NCBI GenBank assembly: GCA_020845495.1
Contig: JADLFM010000008.1
Span: 1 to 64,000 of the forward strand
Direction of reading: 5' to 3'
DNA length: 64,000 nucleotides
DNA from: Chloroflexota bacterium
GTDB taxonomy: Bacteria > Chloroflexota > UBA6077 > JACCZL01
Part shown: positions 26,205 to 34,995 of the stretch, one piece after another
Layout: each line of letters begins with the position of its first letter
Numbering within the stretch: position 1 is the stretch's first letter
Notes under the pieces: generated by a model
What the model was told of the DNA's origin: nothing
Databases searched by the model: none
The model's input: only the letters and a program-made list of their open reading frames with translations
Program-made: the position numbers and the translations under genes

Positions 26205-27380
26205 ATGTCAGGCAGCACCAGCAGCGGCGATGACATCGAAGCTGGACGACTCAACTATGCCGAGAGCACGACCGTTGTGCAGGGCGATCGGCCATCCGAG
26301 CTCGACGTGCCGTTCAACGGCCTGGCCGTCTTCGAGGCCGGGCCGCGTCGGGACGATCGGAGGCCGAACGGACCGGTCAGCGGCGTGCTCGGGCGTGGCT
26401 GGAATGGCAACGGTGTCTCTGGGTCGAGCACGCCCGGTGCCGGGGTGGTTGGCATCGGCGCCCCGAACCGGGGGCCGGGCCTGGTGGGGCTGGGCGGCGG
26501 ACACCGGATCTCGTCGACCTTCCTCGGTTCGCCTGGCAACCTCGGGGAGGAGGGCCTCGGCGGAACCGGCGCGATCGGCATCGGCGGCCCCGGCGACGCC
26601 AGCTTCGATCCATCCCACGGTGACGCCACGGCCGAGGTGCCGTCGCGCCCAGGCGCCGGGATGGTGGGGCAGGGCGGCACGGCATTCTTCCGCGCGCCGA
26701 TCGCCGGAAGCCCCGATCCTGGTATCGGGAATGGCCCCGGCGTCGTTGGGATCGCGGGGGGCCGCCGGCGACCCCCAGAGGCCGACCTGACGCAAGCTGA
26801 CCTCGCGGCTACGGCAAACGTCGGCGTCGTCGGGTTCGGCGGCGATGGGCCGAAGCCAGTCAGCGTGGGTGGTCCGTTCGTCGGGCCGCAGAGCGCGGGC
26901 GCGGGCATGCTCGGCGTGGGCGGCGTGGCGACCGAGCCGGGGACGTCCTCGAGGTTGGGCGGGCCGGGCGTCGTGGGTGTGGCCGGCACCGCCGTGGTCC
27001 CGGCCGACGGCACCTTGCCTGAGGTCGGCGTGGCAGGCATCTCGTCCACCGGCTTCGGGGTCTCCGGTGCATCGGTTATTCAGGCGGGCGTGTCAGGCAC
27101 GCCGGCATCTGGGCCGGGCGTTGCTGGCGGTTCGACGAGTGGTGTCGGAGTGGCGGGAGGCAGCACCAGTGACGTGGGCGGCTACTTCTCCAGCGCGACG
27201 GTAGCACAGATCCACCTGGAGCCCCACCGCGACCCGCTCGACGACCCGAACGGCAGCATCGCCGGTCGCACCGGCGATCTGCTCGTGCTCCGAACCCCCC
27301 GCGAGCGGCAGATCGCGACGCTCTGGTTCTGCCGCACCTCAGGCGACGCATCGGCGGCGATCTGGATCAAGCTGGCCTGA
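26205..27380 (+). CDS. Glycine-rich repeat protein, unknown function
   Basis: This 391-aa protein is dominated by irregular short glycine repeats of the type GVVGIG/GVSG/GVAG (about residues 75-330). These suggest a stacked beta or collagen-like fold. A different C-terminal domain of about 65 residues follows (YFSSATVAQIHLEP to AAIWIKLA). Similar glycine-repeat proteins with a short C-terminal cap occur in environmental Chloroflexota and Actinobacteria and in some phage tail fibres; no function is known to me. No signal peptide is seen. The start ATG 26205 follows GGAGGGTGG. A 55-nt palindrome lies just downstream. Confidence 0.75.
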   Translation: MSGSTSSGDDIEAGRLNYAESTTVVQGDRPSELDVPFNGLAVFEAGPRRDDRRPNGPVSGVLGRGWNGNGVSGSSTPGAGVVGIGAPNRGPGLVGLGGGHRISSTFLGSPGNLGEEGLGGTGAIGIGGPGDASFDPSHGDATAEVPSRPGAGMVGQGGTAFFRAPIAGSPDPGIGNGPGVVGIAGGRRRPPEADLTQADLAATANVGVVGFGGDGPKPVSVGGPFVGPQSAGAGMLGVGGVATEPGTSSRLGGPGVVGVAGTAVVPADGTLPEVGVAGISSTGFGVSGASVIQAGVSGTPASGPGVAGGSTSGVGVAGGSTSDVGGYFSSATVAQIHLEPHRDPLDDPNGSIAGRTGDLLVLRTPRERQIATLWFCRTSGDASAAIWIKLA

Positions 27381-27392
27381 GCCAGAACGGAT

Positions 27393-27447
27393 CCCCCTCA
27401 CCCCGGCCCCTCTCCCGCGTGCGGGAGAGGGGCCGGGGGTGAGGGGG
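27393..27447. terminator. Long perfect palindrome, REP-like, likely bidirectional terminator
   Basis: A 26-bp stem with a 2-nt loop starts CCCCCTCACCCC and has CTCTCCCGC-GT-GCGGGAGAG at its centre, with one bulged base. It lies between the convergent repeat-protein gene and the MFS transporter gene. Similar GC palindromes are common intergenic repeats in many bacteria. Confidence 0.8.
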
Positions 27448-27473
27448 TAGCACGGGGGTAAGGGGACATCGCC

Positions 27474-28766
27474 CTATCGGCTCGGCATCAGGACCGTCGC
27501 GTGCCGCTCCATCACCAACAAGTTCACGATCAGGCAGCCGAGCGCGATCTCCGAGAGCAGCATGAAGCCGATCGAGTAGGCACCGGTCGCGTCGAGCACG
27601 AGCCCCATCAGGATCGGTGGGAAGAAGCCACCGAGCCCGCCGGCGGCGCCGACCAGGCCCGTTACGGCCCCGGTTTCACGGGGGAACGACTCGGCGACCA
27701 GCTTGAAGACGGCGCCGTTCCCGAGCCCGAGCGCTGCCGCCATCCCAAGAAACATGATCGTCATGATGAGGATCCCCGGGTGGAACGCCAGGACGATCGG
27801 CAGCAGGGCGACGACGATGAACGTCCCGTTCAGCACCGGCGCTCCGCCCCAGCGGTCGGCCAGCGTCCCGCCGACTGGCCGCATCAGCGTCGCCAGGATG
27901 ACGAAGCCAGCGGTTCGTGCGGCAGCGTCACCCCGCTGCAACTCGAAAGCATCCACCAGGAACGTGGGCAGGTACACCGAAATCGCCACGAACCCGCCGA
28001 AGGTCAGGAAGTAGAACAGGCTGAGCACCCAGGCAGTCGGACGCTTCAAGGGCGAGAACTGCTGTGTCAGCGAGCGGGCCGGCCGGGCGCCAGGTGCGTC
28101 GCGAGCGAAGAGGAGCACCAGCGCGCCCATGACGAGCACAACCGGCACGAATATCCAGAAGGCGAACGGCCAATCCAACTCTTCGGCCACCGTCGGCGCA
28201 ATGAGCGCGGCGATGGCCGTCCCGATGTTGCCCGTGCCGTAGATGCCGAGCGCCATGCCCTGTTTCGCGGGTGGGAACCAGCGCACGACAAACGGGACGC
28301 CGATTGCGAAGACTGCGCCGGCCACCCCAAGGATGAACGCGACTGCCAGCAACGTGGCGAACCCCACCGTCAGCCCGGCCAGTACGAGCGGGATGGCCAG
28401 GAAGAACAGGAAGACGGTGAAGACGATTCGTCCGCCGAAGCGGTCAGTCAGGAGGCCGAGCGGGATGCGGGCGATCGAGCCGAGGATGACCGGCACGGCG
28501 ACGAGGATGCCGGTCTGAGTGGCGGATAGACCCAATTCCTTGCGGAACAATGGCGCGAGCGGAGCCAACAATCCCCAGGCGGCAAACCCCACGATGAACG
28601 AAAGCGTCGCAAGGGCCAGGGCGATCCAGGCGCCGTTCGCTGGCGTAGTATCGGTAGCGTGAGCGGTTGGAGCGGTAGCGGTGTCGACGATACGCGACTG
28701 TCGCGCTTCTGTAGCTGGCCGCGTACGGTCCTGCTGCCGCTTCGTCGCGGCGCGAAGTCTCGGCAC
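27474..28766 (-). CDS. Nitrate/nitrite transporter (MFS, NarK/NasA type)
   Basis: This 430-aa protein has 12 predicted membrane helices and belongs to the nitrate-nitrite porter group of the major facilitator superfamily. Visible group motifs include the early PLGLLTDRFGGR loop and the later GNGAVFKLVAESFP and GLVGAAGGLGGFFPP. It would import nitrate for, or export nitrite from, the reductase encoded next to it. The N-terminus is about 45 residues longer than usual and polar. The ribosome site GGAGG sits only 2 nt before the ATG, so the true start may be further in. It is separated from the reductase cluster by 242 bp and may have its own promoter. Confidence 0.85.
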   Translation of the reverse strand: MPRLRAATKRQQDRTRPATEARQSRIVDTATAPTAHATDTTPANGAWIALALATLSFIVGFAAWGLLAPLAPLFRKELGLSATQTGILVAVPVILGSIARIPLGLLTDRFGGRIVFTVFLFFLAIPLVLAGLTVGFATLLAVAFILGVAGAVFAIGVPFVVRWFPPAKQGMALGIYGTGNIGTAIAALIAPTVAEELDWPFAFWIFVPVVLVMGALVLLFARDAPGARPARSLTQQFSPLKRPTAWVLSLFYFLTFGGFVAISVYLPTFLVDAFELQRGDAAARTAGFVILATLMRPVGGTLADRWGGAPVLNGTFIVVALLPIVLAFHPGILIMTIMFLGMAAALGLGNGAVFKLVAESFPRETGAVTGLVGAAGGLGGFFPPILMGLVLDATGAYSIGFMLLSEIALGCLIVNLLVMERHATVLMPSR

Positions 28767-28975
28767 GGCATTTCCTCCAGGATATGCGATTGTGTCCTCG
28801 ATAGGATGCGCAGCCAGCCCGATAGTTCTAGCGCCATGGACCGAACTACACTGGCTGCCCGCCAGGTCGATAGCTCCGCTAGCAGGTCACGCGAGCCTCG
28901 AGTGAGGGGGTCTTCGAGAACAGTGTGCGCTCAATCGCTTGCCTGTGGTCATCAGGCCGAATGATCTGGTCGATA

Positions 28976-28985
28976 GACTCGAGTC
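28976..28985. promoter_or_regulatory. Short palindrome in the nitrate-transporter upstream region
   Basis: The perfect 10-bp palindrome GACTCGAGTC lies 210 nt upstream of the transporter start, in a locally AT-richer stretch. It is a possible operator only. Confidence 0.2.
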
Positions 28986-29008
28986 GAGAGATCTAGATGG
29001 TGCAGACG

Positions 29009-29365
29009 TCAGTGTACGATGTGCGGCCGCCGGCCCAGCACCTTCAGCACGATCAGCCCGCCGATGAAGATCAGCCCGGACACGACTGCGAGCAGCCAGA
29101 CCTGCCGGCCATGTCCGCCGAGGTACACCTCCAACGCTACTGTGAGCAGCCACAACTGGATGCCCATGAGTAGTAGTCCGAGCATCAGCGCCGCCATCAC
29201 GATCGCCGGTTGCCCCGGCGATTGCATGCCGCCAATCGACTCCTGAGTGCCTGCGAGCGGGTGATTGCGGGCACGTCCTTCCCAGGGGGTTGTGGGCTCG
29301 GACGGGCTCAGGCCAGGGGGATGTGGCCCGCCGGTGTAGGGGCGTGTTTCGCGGCCGTCCGTCAC
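29009..29365 (-). CDS. Small two-helix membrane protein of the nitrate reductase cluster
   Basis: This 118-aa protein has a polar N-terminus (about 55 residues) and two hydrophobic segments (about 56-80 and 88-110). It starts with GTG 29365, which overlaps the TGA of the Rieske gene by 4 nt and is preceded by GGAGGAGG, so the two are translationally coupled. I do not recognise the family with certainty. Its place as the last gene of the operon suggests a small membrane subunit or assembly factor of the reductase complex. Confidence 0.7.
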   Translation of the reverse strand: MTDGRETRPYTGGPHPPGLSPSEPTTPWEGRARNHPLAGTQESIGGMQSPGQPAIVMAALMLGLLLMGIQLWLLTVALEVYLGGHGRQVWLLAVVSGLIFIGGLIVLKVLGRRPHIVH

Positions 29366-29907
29366 GGTACCTCCTCCACGGCGATAAGCGTGTCGCCGTC
29401 CCGTCGGAGCGTGATCTGAGGAAGCCGACGCTGCGGCGGGCCGGCCACCGGTGCGCCGGTTACCACATCGAAGATGCCCTCGTGGCAGGGACAGTACAAC
29501 CGCTGTCGCTCTGGCTGGAAGTACACCGCACAGGAGAGGTGGGTGCACTTCTGGCTAAAGGCGACGAACTGGCCGCCGGGCAGATGGAGCAGGACCGCCT
29601 GATCGTCGGGATCCGGGTAGTTGAAGTAGTGGGCTGTCCCCTCCGGCACCGCGCTCGCCTGGACGATCGGCTTCGGGGTGCCGCGGCGGCGATTGTCGAG
29701 CCAGCCGAGCACGGCCAGCGCCGCCGTGCCGGCGAACAGAGTACCGGAGGTAAGCACGGCAAAGCGGAGCATTTCACGCCGTGACACGAAGTCGTCGGCG
29801 TCCCAATGGTATGGGAAGATGGCGCGCCAGCGGTCCGGCCGGCCCCGCATGGCGCGTATCAATCCACCTGGCGTCAGGGACGTCGCTCGGGTCGGCCTGT
29901 CGGTCAT
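29362..29907 (-). CDS. Rieske 2Fe-2S protein
   Basis: This 181-aa protein has one N-terminal membrane segment (about residues 49-70) and a C-terminal Rieske domain. The cluster ligands are Cys121 and His123 (CTHLSC), and Cys139 and His142 (CPCH); Cys126 and Cys141 could form the structural disulfide. Rieske domains pass electrons from quinol to an acceptor. The start overlaps the ferredoxin stop by 4 nt. A Rieske protein with its own anchor is not part of standard nitrate reductases, so it may link quinol or cytochrome b to the molybdenum subunit. Confidence 0.9.
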   Translation of the reverse strand: MTDRPTRATSLTPGGLIRAMRGRPDRWRAIFPYHWDADDFVSRREMLRFAVLTSGTLFAGTAALAVLGWLDNRRRGTPKPIVQASAVPEGTAHYFNYPDPDDQAVLLHLPGGQFVAFSQKCTHLSCAVYFQPERQRLYCPCHEGIFDVVTGAPVAGPPQRRLPQITLRRDGDTLIAVEEVP

Positions 29908-30527
29908 AGCACCCAGGCCTCCGCGCGAGGTGACTCAGGCTGCCCAGCCTCGGCGCGAGCCTCGCGGAGCAGCCTGGCCACGTCGAAGTCGGGCGTCTCA
30001 TTGGCCATGACGTGATACACCCGCGTACGCACTGTCTGTGTCCCGAAGCCCGTGACGTTGATCGCTCGACCCTGGCGCTGGTTGGTGAACTCCTCGTAGT
30101 CGCCATACCAGATCGCCTGAGTCGGGCACGTCTGGGCGCACCAGGGGGTGAGCCCCCGGGACGAGCGATCATAGCAGAGGTTGCACTTCTTCATCAGCCG
30201 CGCTTCGATGTCGAACTTCGGTACGCCAAACGGACAGGCGTAGACGCAATTGCGACAGCCGATGCAGCGTGATGGCTCGGCCTGCTGCACGACCCCCTCT
30301 GGAGTGATGAGGATTGCCAGGACCGGACACACCTGAGCGCACGGTGCGACCGGGTCGGCGCAGTGCATACAGAGGGTCGGCTGCGTCGCGATGCTCATGG
30401 TGCGATCGATGAAGTCGACCATGATCATGCTTTCGCCCTTGTGGGAGTCGCACTCACGGCAGGCTGCCTCGCAGGCACGGCAGCCGATACACCGCGACGG
30501 GTCCATGAAGAACGTCTTGATTGGCAC
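29904..30527 (-). CDS. 4Fe-4S ferredoxin-type electron-transfer subunit
   Basis: This 207-aa polyferredoxin of the NrfC/DmsB/PhsB group has clusters signalled by CIGCRACEAAC, CMHCADPVAPCAQVC, CIGCRNCVYACP and CNLCYDR with CAQTCP. That gives four likely 4Fe-4S clusters. It would carry electrons between the membrane quinol-handling subunits and the molybdopterin subunit. No Tat signal is present, so it faces the cytoplasm unless co-exported, and the catalytic subunit lacks one too. The gene follows the catalytic subunit gene after 121 bp. Confidence 0.92.
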   Translation of the reverse strand: MPIKTFFMDPSRCIGCRACEAACRECDSHKGESMIMVDFIDRTMSIATQPTLCMHCADPVAPCAQVCPVLAILITPEGVVQQAEPSRCIGCRNCVYACPFGVPKFDIEARLMKKCNLCYDRSSRGLTPWCAQTCPTQAIWYGDYEEFTNQRQGRAINVTGFGTQTVRTRVYHVMANETPDFDVARLLREARAEAGQPESPRAEAWVL

Positions 30528-30648
30528 TCAGCGCTCCTATGCGAGTCGTCAGCAATCAGTTTTCAGTCGTCAGGAGGTAGCTTAGTGCGGGCCGGCCGAG
30601 ACGTCACTCGGTATCCATCCTACTGACGACCGATCGCTGACCCCTCGT
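30528..30648. repeat. Short repeat/inverted repeat between ferredoxin and molybdopterin genes
   Basis: AGTCGTCAG occurs twice directly (around 30543 and 30563). A further copy of the core occurs in inverted form near 30620, giving a stem-loop of about 70 nt. Such GTCGTCAG-type intergenic repeats are widespread. It may attenuate or process the operon transcript. Confidence 0.4.
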
Positions 30649-32949
30649 TCAGTGTTGGCTGCCCTGCTCGGACGCGGGGGCCTTGGTCTCGCCGACGGCG
30701 TAGGGGAACATCTTTGGGTCCGACGCCGGCGTGTAGTTCTCGCGGGCACTGCCGCTCTCGGGCTGGGGCGCGGCGTTGGCAGGCTCGATCGTCGCAGCGC
30801 AGACCTTGTACTCGGGGATCTTCACCGTCGGGTCGACCGCCGGGTTGGTCAACTGGTTGACCGCTTCCTCGTGCCCGTAGTGGAACGGAATGAAGAGCGT
30901 GTCCGGCCGGATCGTCGGGACGACGAGCGCTTGAAGCGTCATCGAGGCGCGCGGGGTCCGCACCCGAACCATCTCGCGATCGTGGATGCCGAACCGCTCG
31001 GCCATCATCGGGTGAATCTCCACCCAGGGATCGGGAGCCTGCGCGTTCAGAAAGCCGAGCCGGCGGGTCTGGGTTCCGCTGAGATAGTGGTAGACCACCC
31101 GGCCGGTCGTCAGGCGGAAGGGGAAGTCCGTGCTCGGCTCCTCGGCCGGCGGCTCGTAGCGGAGGGCGAACATCCTGGCTCGGCCGTCTGGGTGCCCGAA
31201 GCGCTCGGTGAACAGGCGGGGAGTGCCCGGGTGGTCCTCAGTCGGGCAGGGCCAGAAGACGCCGTTCTGCTCGTCGATCTTCTCCCAGGTGATGCCGTAG
31301 TAGTCGGCCACGCCACCGCGCGAAGCGACCCGAAGCTCGTCGAAGATCTGGCGGCTGCTCGTGAAGGGGAAGTACTGGCCGCGCCCGAGCCGCCGAGCCA
31401 GCTCAGTCAGGATTCGCCAGTCGGTCATGGCCTCACCGGGCGGGGTCGTGGCGGCGTTGATCTTGATGACCCGGCCTTCGAGGTTGGTGGTGGTCCCTTC
31501 GTCCTCGCACCAGACTGCGCCCGGCAGCAGCACGTCGGCGCGCTCGGCAGTTTCGGACATGAAGAAGTCGATCACCACCAGCGGGTCCAGGCTGTCGAGC
31601 GCCCGCGCCACGATCTCGTTATTCGGCAGCGAGACCATCAGGTTCGAGCAGAGGATCAGGCAGCTCTTGATCTCGCCGGTCGCCATCAGGTTGACCATCT
31701 CGGTCGCGGCAGCACCCTCTTGGGGGAGTTCCGGCTCCGGAATGCCCCACACGTCGGCGATGTACTGGCGCTCCTCCAGCACGTCGATATGGCGGTAGCC
31801 GGGCAACTGATTCGCCTTTTGCCCGACCTCTCGGCCGCCCTGGCCGTTGCCCTGGCCCGTGAGCATCATCGTGCCGCCGCCGAGCTTACCGACCTGCCCG
31901 CGGGCGAGCGCTAGATTGATGCAGGCGAGGCAGTTGTTGACCCCATGGGTGCTGTGCTCGATCCCGCGTGCGTGCATGATGAGCGAGGTTGGCGCGCGGC
32001 CGTAGAGGCGGGCCGCTGCCACGATCCGCTCGGCCGGTACGCCGGTGATACGCTCGGCCATCTCGGGCGTGTACTCCTGCACGGCTGCCTGAACCTCATC
32101 CCAGCCGTTCGTGCGGGCCGCGAGGTAGGCGTCGTCGACGCGACCGTCCGCGATCACCTGCCGCAGCATCGCGTTCAGCAGCGCGACGTCGGTCCCTGGC
32201 CGGACCGGTAGCCAGAGGTCGGCGGTGCGGGCCATCGGCGTCTGGCGGGGATCCGCGACGATCAGGCTGGCACCCAGATCGCGCGCCTGCCAGATCCATT
32301 GCATGACGATCGGAAAGCACTCCGCGACGTTCGAGCCGACGACGAAGATGCTGTTCGCGTACGGGATGTCGGTCATCGGCAGCGGCGCGCGGTCGATGCC
32401 GAATGCCCTGGCGTAGGCCATCGCCGCCGAGGACATACAGAGTCGACCGTTGTAGTCGATGTGGCGGGTGCCAAGGCCGACCCGGGCGAACTTGCCAGCC
32501 AGGTAGCACTTCTCGTTCGTCATCGAGGAGCCGCTGTACACGGCGACGGCGTCCTTGCCATGCTCGCGTTGCAGGCGCGTCCAGCGGTCCACAATGTAGT
32601 CGAGCGCTTCGTCCCAGGTTGCCCGCTCGAGTTGCCCGCTCTTACCCCTCCGCCGGATCATCGGGTAGCGCAGCCGCTCGGGGTGCCCGGCCTGTTGGTA
32701 GGCCACCACCCCCTTGGGGCAGTACGAGCCGCGATTGTGCGGATAGTCACGCGGCTCGATGCCGATCGCCTCACCCTTCGAGACGCGCAAGTACATCCCA
32801 CACTGTACGCCACAGAAGCTACAGTGGGTCGGGACGAGATGGTCCGGGATGCGGTCGGCGTCGGACCATTCGGCCGGGCTCCGCCCGGCTTCGAGAAAGT
32901 CCTCGTTGAAGTTGCGCCGCTCGACAAAGATGCCGCGATTGACGCTCAT
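30649..32949 (-). CDS. Molybdopterin oxidoreductase, NasA/NarB-like nitrate reductase catalytic subunit
   Basis: This 766-aa molybdo-bis-MGD enzyme has a 4Fe-4S site Cys43, Cys46, Cys50 and Cys77 (CSFCGVQC, YCPKG). The likely Mo ligand Cys171 is in NGRLCMSSA. Nitrate-reductase-like blocks include HARGIEHSTHG, TGQGNGQGGREVG, NQLPGYR and TNPAVDPTVKIPEYK, all resembling assimilatory NarB/NasA. No Tat signal is seen, so it should be cytoplasmic. The start ATG 32949 follows GAGGGG; the frame upstream to 33006 is not conserved-looking. Neighbouring nitrate porter, ferredoxin, Rieske and NarI-like genes support nitrate reduction, but formate or another oxyanion cannot be excluded. Confidence 0.85.
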   Translation of the reverse strand: MSVNRGIFVERRNFNEDFLEAGRSPAEWSDADRIPDHLVPTHCSFCGVQCGMYLRVSKGEAIGIEPRDYPHNRGSYCPKGVVAYQQAGHPERLRYPMIRRRGKSGQLERATWDEALDYIVDRWTRLQREHGKDAVAVYSGSSMTNEKCYLAGKFARVGLGTRHIDYNGRLCMSSAAMAYARAFGIDRAPLPMTDIPYANSIFVVGSNVAECFPIVMQWIWQARDLGASLIVADPRQTPMARTADLWLPVRPGTDVALLNAMLRQVIADGRVDDAYLAARTNGWDEVQAAVQEYTPEMAERITGVPAERIVAAARLYGRAPTSLIMHARGIEHSTHGVNNCLACINLALARGQVGKLGGGTMMLTGQGNGQGGREVGQKANQLPGYRHIDVLEERQYIADVWGIPEPELPQEGAAATEMVNLMATGEIKSCLILCSNLMVSLPNNEIVARALDSLDPLVVIDFFMSETAERADVLLPGAVWCEDEGTTTNLEGRVIKINAATTPPGEAMTDWRILTELARRLGRGQYFPFTSSRQIFDELRVASRGGVADYYGITWEKIDEQNGVFWPCPTEDHPGTPRLFTERFGHPDGRARMFALRYEPPAEEPSTDFPFRLTTGRVVYHYLSGTQTRRLGFLNAQAPDPWVEIHPMMAERFGIHDREMVRVRTPRASMTLQALVVPTIRPDTLFIPFHYGHEEAVNQLTNPAVDPTVKIPEYKVCAATIEPANAAPQPESGSARENYTPASDPKMFPYAVGETKAPASEQGSQH

Positions 32950-33255
32950 GTCCCCCTCGGTAGGAGCGCTTCGGTGGGCACGCTCTCCGCCCTGGCGTGG
33001 GCACACGCGCGTGCCCGCCCTCTTGCGCTTGACTGGGTATGCTCGACTGGATGTGCTCGACTCGGTGTGCTCGACTGGGCGGACCAGATCGGCTTGCCGC
33101 GGCCGGACGCGGCAGGCAGGTACTGGAAGCCGCCAGGATGTGCCGGTTATCGACGATCGAGAGTGCCGAGCGCAGATGTGGGAAGCTCTGCCGACGCGCA
33201 GCGTGCAACGTGACCGCGGCTGGCGAGGCGGTTGCTGCCGCGCCCGACGAACGTG
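32950..33255. other. Gap in the nitrate reductase operon with a tandem repeat
   Basis: About 306 bp between the NarI-like and catalytic genes. It holds four units of a 14-bp repeat (33026-33081) and otherwise no gene. A promoter for the catalytic gene may be here; none is obvious. Confidence 0.5.
33026..33081. repeat. 14-bp tandem repeat, four units
   Basis: Units read GCTCGACTGGGTGT with small changes (GCTTGACTGGGTAT, GCTCGACTGGATGT, GCTCGACTCGGTGT, GCTCGACTGGGCGG). It is upstream of the nitrate reductase catalytic gene. Confidence 0.85.
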
Positions 33256-34311
33256 CTAGACGAAGCGATTCTGCATCGACTGGAAGTACGCCTGTCCGCG
33301 CAGGATCCGCTTACAGGTCGGGCAGTAATCCTGAAGCTCTCCGTGCCTACCACCCAGGTCGTACTTCTGGCCAAGGTCGCGGAGGGTCGCCTTGAGGTCG
33401 GAGACGAACTGCTCGGAGGGAAGGTCGCGGCCACAGCGGGCGCAGTGGCCGGTCGCTCGCTCCGGCCCATAATGGGCGATGTCCTGATTCACAACCTGAT
33501 AGAGCGTCACCCCAATCGAGGCTGGCCGCTGGACGATGTGGAAGAACTTCCCGAAGGGCAACGACAGCAGCCACGCGACCACGACGACCTGATGGGTGAG
33601 CGAGATGAACCAGTAGTAGCGCCCCTCCCAGAGGAGCGACGAAGCGGTGAGCATCAGTCCGGTGATGGCGATCGCAAACAACAGCACCAGCGGCAGCAGG
33701 TCGAACCCGAAGCGCTGGGTGATGAGCAGGCCGGCGTCCGTCACGCGCCGCCACATCGCGACGAGCAGGCCGGCGATCAGGATCGCCGAGGTGAAGTCGA
33801 GCGCGTGGTAGAGCACCCACCCGACAGTAGCCTCGATCGGGAAGGTGAACAGGGCCAGACCGAAGAACCAGAGCTCGTAGGTGCCCGGGTTGATGTAGGT
33901 GAAGCGCAGCCAGCCGAAGGTCAGCGGGAAGGTGATAGCGCAGGAGAGCACCACGCCCCAGAAGATCCCCTGGTGCGCGAACCAGCGCCCGAAGCCGCGC
34001 TCGCGGATGAACGTCTGAGCGAAGATGTCCGTCCACCACGCGACAGGAATGAGGGAGGTGTAGCGCATGAAGTTGCGCCAGGACAGGAAGTTGACCCAGC
34101 CGCCGAGGAAGTAGCGCCAGGTCGGCGGCCGGACGATCCAGTGGCTGTACCGATAGGTAACGGCCGCCACGGCGAAGACGGTGCCCACCGCGTAGCCAAC
34201 CAGCGCGGCATCGAAGTCCTTGAGCCCTCGCGAGCCCAGGTAAATCAGGACAACGAGGATCAGTGAAGCCAGGCCGCCGAGCGCAGCGGCCGGCAGGTCA
34301 CGTCGTGCCAA
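33256..34311 (-). CDS. NarI-like membrane cytochrome b subunit with C-terminal CxxC tail
   Basis: This 351-aa protein has about eight hydrophobic segments. A middle section resembles the NarI/cytochrome b heme-binding fold, with His-bearing helices AHQGIFWG, LYHALDF and LTHQVVVVAWLL-KFFHIV. The soluble C-terminal tail (about residues 290-351) has two pairs, CARCG and CPTCKR, a likely zinc or Fe-S knuckle. It heads the minus-strand cluster and would oxidise membrane quinol and feed the ferredoxin or Rieske subunit. Nitrate transporters and unrelated membrane proteins are alternatives, but the His pattern favours heme. I am fairly, not fully, sure of the role. Confidence 0.7.
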   Translation of the reverse strand: MARRDLPAAALGGLASLILVVLIYLGSRGLKDFDAALVGYAVGTVFAVAAVTYRYSHWIVRPPTWRYFLGGWVNFLSWRNFMRYTSLIPVAWWTDIFAQTFIRERGFGRWFAHQGIFWGVVLSCAITFPLTFGWLRFTYINPGTYELWFFGLALFTFPIEATVGWVLYHALDFTSAILIAGLLVAMWRRVTDAGLLITQRFGFDLLPLVLLFAIAITGLMLTASSLLWEGRYYWFISLTHQVVVVAWLLSLPFGKFFHIVQRPASIGVTLYQVVNQDIAHYGPERATGHCARCGRDLPSEQFVSDLKATLRDLGQKYDLGGRHGELQDYCPTCKRILRGQAYFQSMQNRFV

Positions 34312-34584
34312 GCAAACGCCTCCCGCGGCCCGGCCCTGCCGAACCGCTGGATGACATCGATCGCCATCCCGCTACAGGACTTATACCAGTCCAGCAGCGG
34401 CCCGTTCGACCGATTGCCAGGGCAGCAGGCATTGTCCCGTCGACTCCCGCATGCCGCCGATGCACGCTCATGGGGCGCAGCCCCGGTCGAGGCCGCGCCA
34501 TCGGGGGGCCGCGCCGAGACCGAAACGAGGCGCTCCTGCGAACTCCAGGTCACTATACGCTCTCCAGATCACGAGTGGACCGGG

Positions 34585-34995
34585 TCAAGTCTCGATCCTC
34601 GCAAGCTCAGGGAGCCGGTCGAAGCCTTTATCGTACGAGTACAGTTCCGTCAGGCCGGACGCCGCCATGTAACTGGCGTTGTATGCATCCCCGAAGGACA
34701 ACTGTGGGTGATTGGCGTACAGTTCGAGCGCGTGGAGATAGATCGTCTTGCTCGGCAGTTGGACTCCTCGCAGAGACAGGAGGTCTTCGAGCAGTACTCG
34801 AATGCGAGCTCGGCTGACTTTATAGCTGTGTGCCAGAGTGAAGGCAGTCTCAAAGACGACGATCGGCGAGATGGCGACCCGCTCCTGGCCAGTCTCCACC
34901 CGATCTAACACCTGCCGTACCCGATCGGCCTTGAGAGGATCATCGCGCGTGAAGAAGCGGATCAGAAGGCTGGTGTCGATGAGACGTACAGGCAT
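34585..34995 (-). CDS. vapC: PIN-domain toxin (VapC-like)
   Basis: This 136-aa PIN-domain ribonuclease has the acidic active-site residues Asp7 (LIDTS), Glu49 (FETAF), Asp103 (FGDAYNA) and Asp122 (SYDKGF), all in expected spacing. It is the toxin half of a type II toxin-antitoxin pair and cuts RNA when free. Its ATG overlaps the TGA of the antitoxin gene by one base (TGATG), so the two are translated together. It has lower G+C than surrounding genes. Confidence 0.9.
   Translation of the reverse strand: MPVRLIDTSLLIRFFTRDDPLKADRVRQVLDRVETGQERVAISPIVVFETAFTLAHSYKVSRARIRVLLEDLLSLRGVQLPSKTIYLHALELYANHPQLSFGDAYNASYMAASGLTELYSYDKGFDRLPELARIET

Noticed and set aside
30652..31914. 420-aa open frame antisense to the nitrate reductase catalytic gene
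   Set aside because: It is a shadow of the molybdopterin gene.
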